From CAVTRI01 sp963737075 (GTDB taxonomy: Bacteria; Actinomycetota; Acidimicrobiia; Acidimicrobiales; Palsa-688), in the NCBI GenBank assembly GCA_963737075.1, contig CAVTRI010000001.1, positions 1,550,001 to 1,614,000 on the forward strand: a DNA stretch of 64,000 bases, given 5' to 3'. Position 1 is the first letter of the stretch. Each line of letters opens with the position of its first letter. The translations under genes were made by a program, and so were the position numbers. Positions 62,288-64,000 of this stretch are shown one piece after another. The notes under the pieces were generated by a model. The model did no database searches. It saw only the letters and a program-made list of their open reading frames with translations, and was not told the origin of the DNA.

Positions 62288-63636
62288 GCCGCCGAAGCCA
62301 GCGACCGCAACGGCAGCGCGAGAGCGGCGACGACCCCGAGCTGGACCGCCCCTGCCACGACGAATGCGGTGCCGACGCCGGCGAGCTCGGCGAGGGCGCC
62401 CCCGGCCAGGGCGCCGACTGGAACCGCACCCATGACGAACATCCGGAACACGTTGTTGATGAGCCCGAAACGCTCGGTAGGGATGATGCGGTGGCGCACC
62501 GACAGGGTGGCCACGTTGCCGACCGACGTCCCCGCGGCTTCGATCACGAGTGCCGCCCCGGCGACGACGACAGCGGAGGTCGCGCCCAGGAGCAGGTAGC
62601 TGGCGCCTGCCAACAGCCCGGCCAGCAAGACGGTCCGGTAGGCACCAAGCCCGGTGTGAAGCCGCCCGGCCAGCGCGCTGGCGATGACGTCTCCGGCGGC
62701 GGCCACCGCCAGCAGGATCCCGTAACCGGCGGCGCCGAGATGAAGGGTGCGCGTTCCGTACAGGACGAGCACGGCGAACACCGCGGCCTGGCACAGCGCG
62801 AAAGAGCTCACCAGCGCCGCCATCAGCGCAATGGTCCGGTGGCTGCCAAACCACTTCAGCCCGATACGAATGTCGCCGAACAGCGCCCTGCTCCCTTCGC
62901 TGAGCCCGCGCCACCGGGAACCCGGCGGCGTTGTCGCCCTGCCGGCTCGCTCGGGCGGCAGGGCCGCTCGGAGAAGCACCGCGGACGCGACGTATGACAG
63001 CGCGTCGCCGACGAAGGGCACGGCCCGGGCCCATCCGAACGCGACTCCGCCCAATGCCGGGCCCGCGAAACGCTCTCCCGCGGTCTCCGCCGAGAACACG
63101 TAGCCGTTGGCGGTCGGGATGGCGTCGTCAGCGACAACGTCCGGGATCGCAGCCCGCATGGTCGCGGCGACGACGGTCTCTCCCGCGCCGACCACGAACG
63201 CCGCGATGTACAGCCCCGCCAACCCGATGACATGGGTGGCGACCGCAACGGAGACGAACGCCAACACCGCGCCCCGGGCGATGTCGACGGTGAACACGAG
63301 GCGTCGTCGATCCAGCCGGTCGACGAGTGCCCCGGCCGGCAACGCCACCAACAGCCATGGAAGCCCGGCGGCCACGGTGAGCCCTGACACGAGTATCGCC
63401 CGGTGGGTGAGGGTGATCGCCAGCAGCGGAAACGCCACGGCGACCAGCCCGTCGCCCACGGAGGTCGTCGCCGCCGCTGCGATGAGCAGGGCGAGGCGGC
63501 GGGTCAGTCGACCGCGCGAAACCGTGCGCGTGGCCACCGAGACCGCATCGGGTGGCTCACGCCCGTCGCCCTGCTCCTGCCGCAGCGGCAGCTCAGTTGT
63601 CTCTACTTGCGAGGAATCTCCTCGGATGATCGTCAC
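62284..63636 (-). CDS. MFS transporter, enterobactin-exporter/efflux type
   Basis: A 450-residue protein with about 12 spans: LALLIAAAATTSVGDGLVAV opens the first, and PAGALVDRLDRRRLVFTVDI is the loop 2-3 signature. A 40-residue polar N-terminus precedes the first span. Relatives export small molecules or drugs; the substrate is unknown. GTG 63634-63636 overlaps the stop of a six-codon frame (GTGA). Confidence 0.85.
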   Translation of the reverse strand: MTIIRGDSSQVETTELPLRQEQGDGREPPDAVSVATRTVSRGRLTRRLALLIAAAATTSVGDGLVAVAFPLLAITLTHRAILVSGLTVAAGLPWLLVALPAGALVDRLDRRRLVFTVDIARGAVLAFVSVAVATHVIGLAGLYIAAFVVGAGETVVAATMRAAIPDVVADDAIPTANGYVFSAETAGERFAGPALGGVAFGWARAVPFVGDALSYVASAVLLRAALPPERAGRATTPPGSRWRGLSEGSRALFGDIRIGLKWFGSHRTIALMAALVSSFALCQAAVFAVLVLYGTRTLHLGAAGYGILLAVAAAGDVIASALAGRLHTGLGAYRTVLLAGLLAGASYLLLGATSAVVVAGAALVIEAAGTSVGNVATLSVRHRIIPTERFGLINNVFRMFVMGAVPVGALAGGALAELAGVGTAFVVAGAVQLGVVAALALPLRSLASAA

Positions 63637-63653
63637 TCCCAGTCGTTCGCCAC
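63633..63653 (-). CDS. Six-codon micro-ORF, second copy (VANDWE)
   Basis: GTG 63651-63653, then Ala-Asn-Asp-Trp-Glu and a TGA that overlaps the MFS start as GTGA. AAAGGA lies upstream at a workable but long distance. It duplicates the frame at 63710-63730. It may couple ribosomes to the MFS gene. Confidence 0.4.
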   Translation of the reverse strand: MANDWE

Positions 63654-63709
63654 GGTTGACCCTGTTCCTTTCTTGCTCTGTCTTGCAGGAACTCTGATGT
63701 GTCGGCGGG

Positions 63710-63730
63710 CTACTCCCAGTCGTTCGCCAT
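63710..63730 (-). CDS. Six-codon micro-ORF, first copy (MANDWE)
   Basis: ATG 63728-63730 followed by Ala-Asn-Asp-Trp-Glu and TAG, with AAAGGGG seven to eight bases upstream, a strong Shine-Dalgarno. The 18-base core GCGAACGACTGGGAGT recurs 77 bases downstream. Such a short frame could be a leader peptide or coincidence; the repeated SD plus frame argues against chance. Confidence 0.4.
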   Translation of the reverse strand: MANDWE

Positions 63731-64000
63731 CTCGCGACCCCTTTCTGTTTTTGGTTTCTTGTCTCCGTGCTGCGCAGTCATCGCTGTGGGACGCGCGTGA
63801 CCGCGTCATCCCCCTGTGGCCGTCGATCCTTACACGACAGACGGCACCCGCTCCGCCGGGCGGCCACCGCGAGGGTGGTAGCGTTTTCATCAGGCCGGCA
63901 CGTTCGGTTGCAGGGTCGTCTTCTTCGTTCTGAAACGAAATTTTGATGAGTGTGCCGTGCTTCGATGGATGACGCGCCGGATGCGACTCCGGATGTCAGT
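63731..64000. other. Right edge: leader of the MFS block, possible plus-strand gene start
   Basis: No complete gene is supported. AT-richer sequence at 63700-63765 and 63920-63960 may hold divergent promoters. On the plus strand ATG 63969 opens MDDAPDATPDVS up to the edge, and an overlapping frame from GTG 63958 is also open, so a gene may start here. Confidence 0.35.

Noticed and set aside
60811..62997. 728-codon open frame on the plus strand
   Set aside because: Antisense to aroC, prepilin peptidase and the MFS gene; Arg/Pro/Gly-rich with no recognisable motif.
62288..63034. N-terminal extension of the prepilin peptidase frame (open to 63034)
   Set aside because: This part lies over the MFS gene in another frame and is Arg-rich noise; the real start is GTG 62287 at the MFS stop.

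Overview
The window reads as a contiguous piece of a high-GC genome from the Actinomycetota, most probably an Acidimicrobiia-like lineage. The reasons are the mIHF-type integration host factor, an actinobacterial-type PriA without a Walker A motif, the ribD-ribE-ribBA-ribH and pyrR-pyrB-pyrC-carA-carB-pyrD gene orders, very frequent GTG/TTG starts, and near-universal stop/start overlaps (ATGA, GTGA, TTGA). The phylum is well supported by these markers; the class is inference from gene order only.

Layout. (1) 1-11214 is an exopolysaccharide region: two or three glycosyltransferases, a hexapeptide-repeat acyltransferase, a class II asparagine synthase-like amidotransferase, a polymerase-like membrane protein, a fused Wzz/BY-kinase, a UDP-sugar dehydrogenase and a small LAxTG-anchored protein. 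The dehydrogenase plus the amidotransferase suggest an amidated uronic acid in the polymer. (2) 11215-17100 is eroded accessory DNA: candidate frameshifted genes, a PAP2-fold protein with altered catalytic motifs, a relict in-frame fusion of argC and argB fragments, a protein-tyrosine phosphatase, a MazE/MazF-type toxin-antitoxin pair, and a dead copy of an L,D-transpeptidase. (3) 17101-24155 holds the intact L,D-transpeptidase and a 2061-residue secreted protein with twelve DUF11-type repeats ending exactly in LPVTG. (4) 24327-33376 is a translation block on the minus strand (pheT, pheS, an rRNA methyltransferase, rplT, rpmI, infC), then, divergently, a DUF1844 gene preceded by a 65-bp tandem duplication encoding two coupled micro-ORFs, then a cold-shock-like protein, hisG and an AbiEi/DUF559 protein. 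(5) 33680-40746 holds riboflavin synthesis genes, mog, rpe, rsmB, fmt and def. (6) 40856-41970 has two RNA methyltransferase genes on the plus strand. (7) 42002-63653 is a long minus-strand block: an MFS transporter, prepilin peptidase, aroC-aroK-aroB-aroQ, pepQ, efp, nusB, the PyrR-controlled pyrimidine operon, then mihF, gmk, rpoZ, coaBC, metK and priA.

Sequence quality and regulation. Two essential genes, pheT and rplT, each carry one extra base that breaks the frame, which is most simply explained by residual indel errors in the assembly; a few accessory ORFs look similarly broken. Regulatory signals read directly from the sequence include a PyrR-binding RNA loop followed by a Shine-Dalgarno and an intrinsic-terminator hairpin at the start of pyrR, an attenuator-like hairpin ahead of infC, an AUA start codon for infC, and tandem micro-ORFs coupled by stop/start overlaps to the DUF1844 and MFS genes. 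No tRNA, rRNA, CRISPR array or intact insertion sequence was seen.
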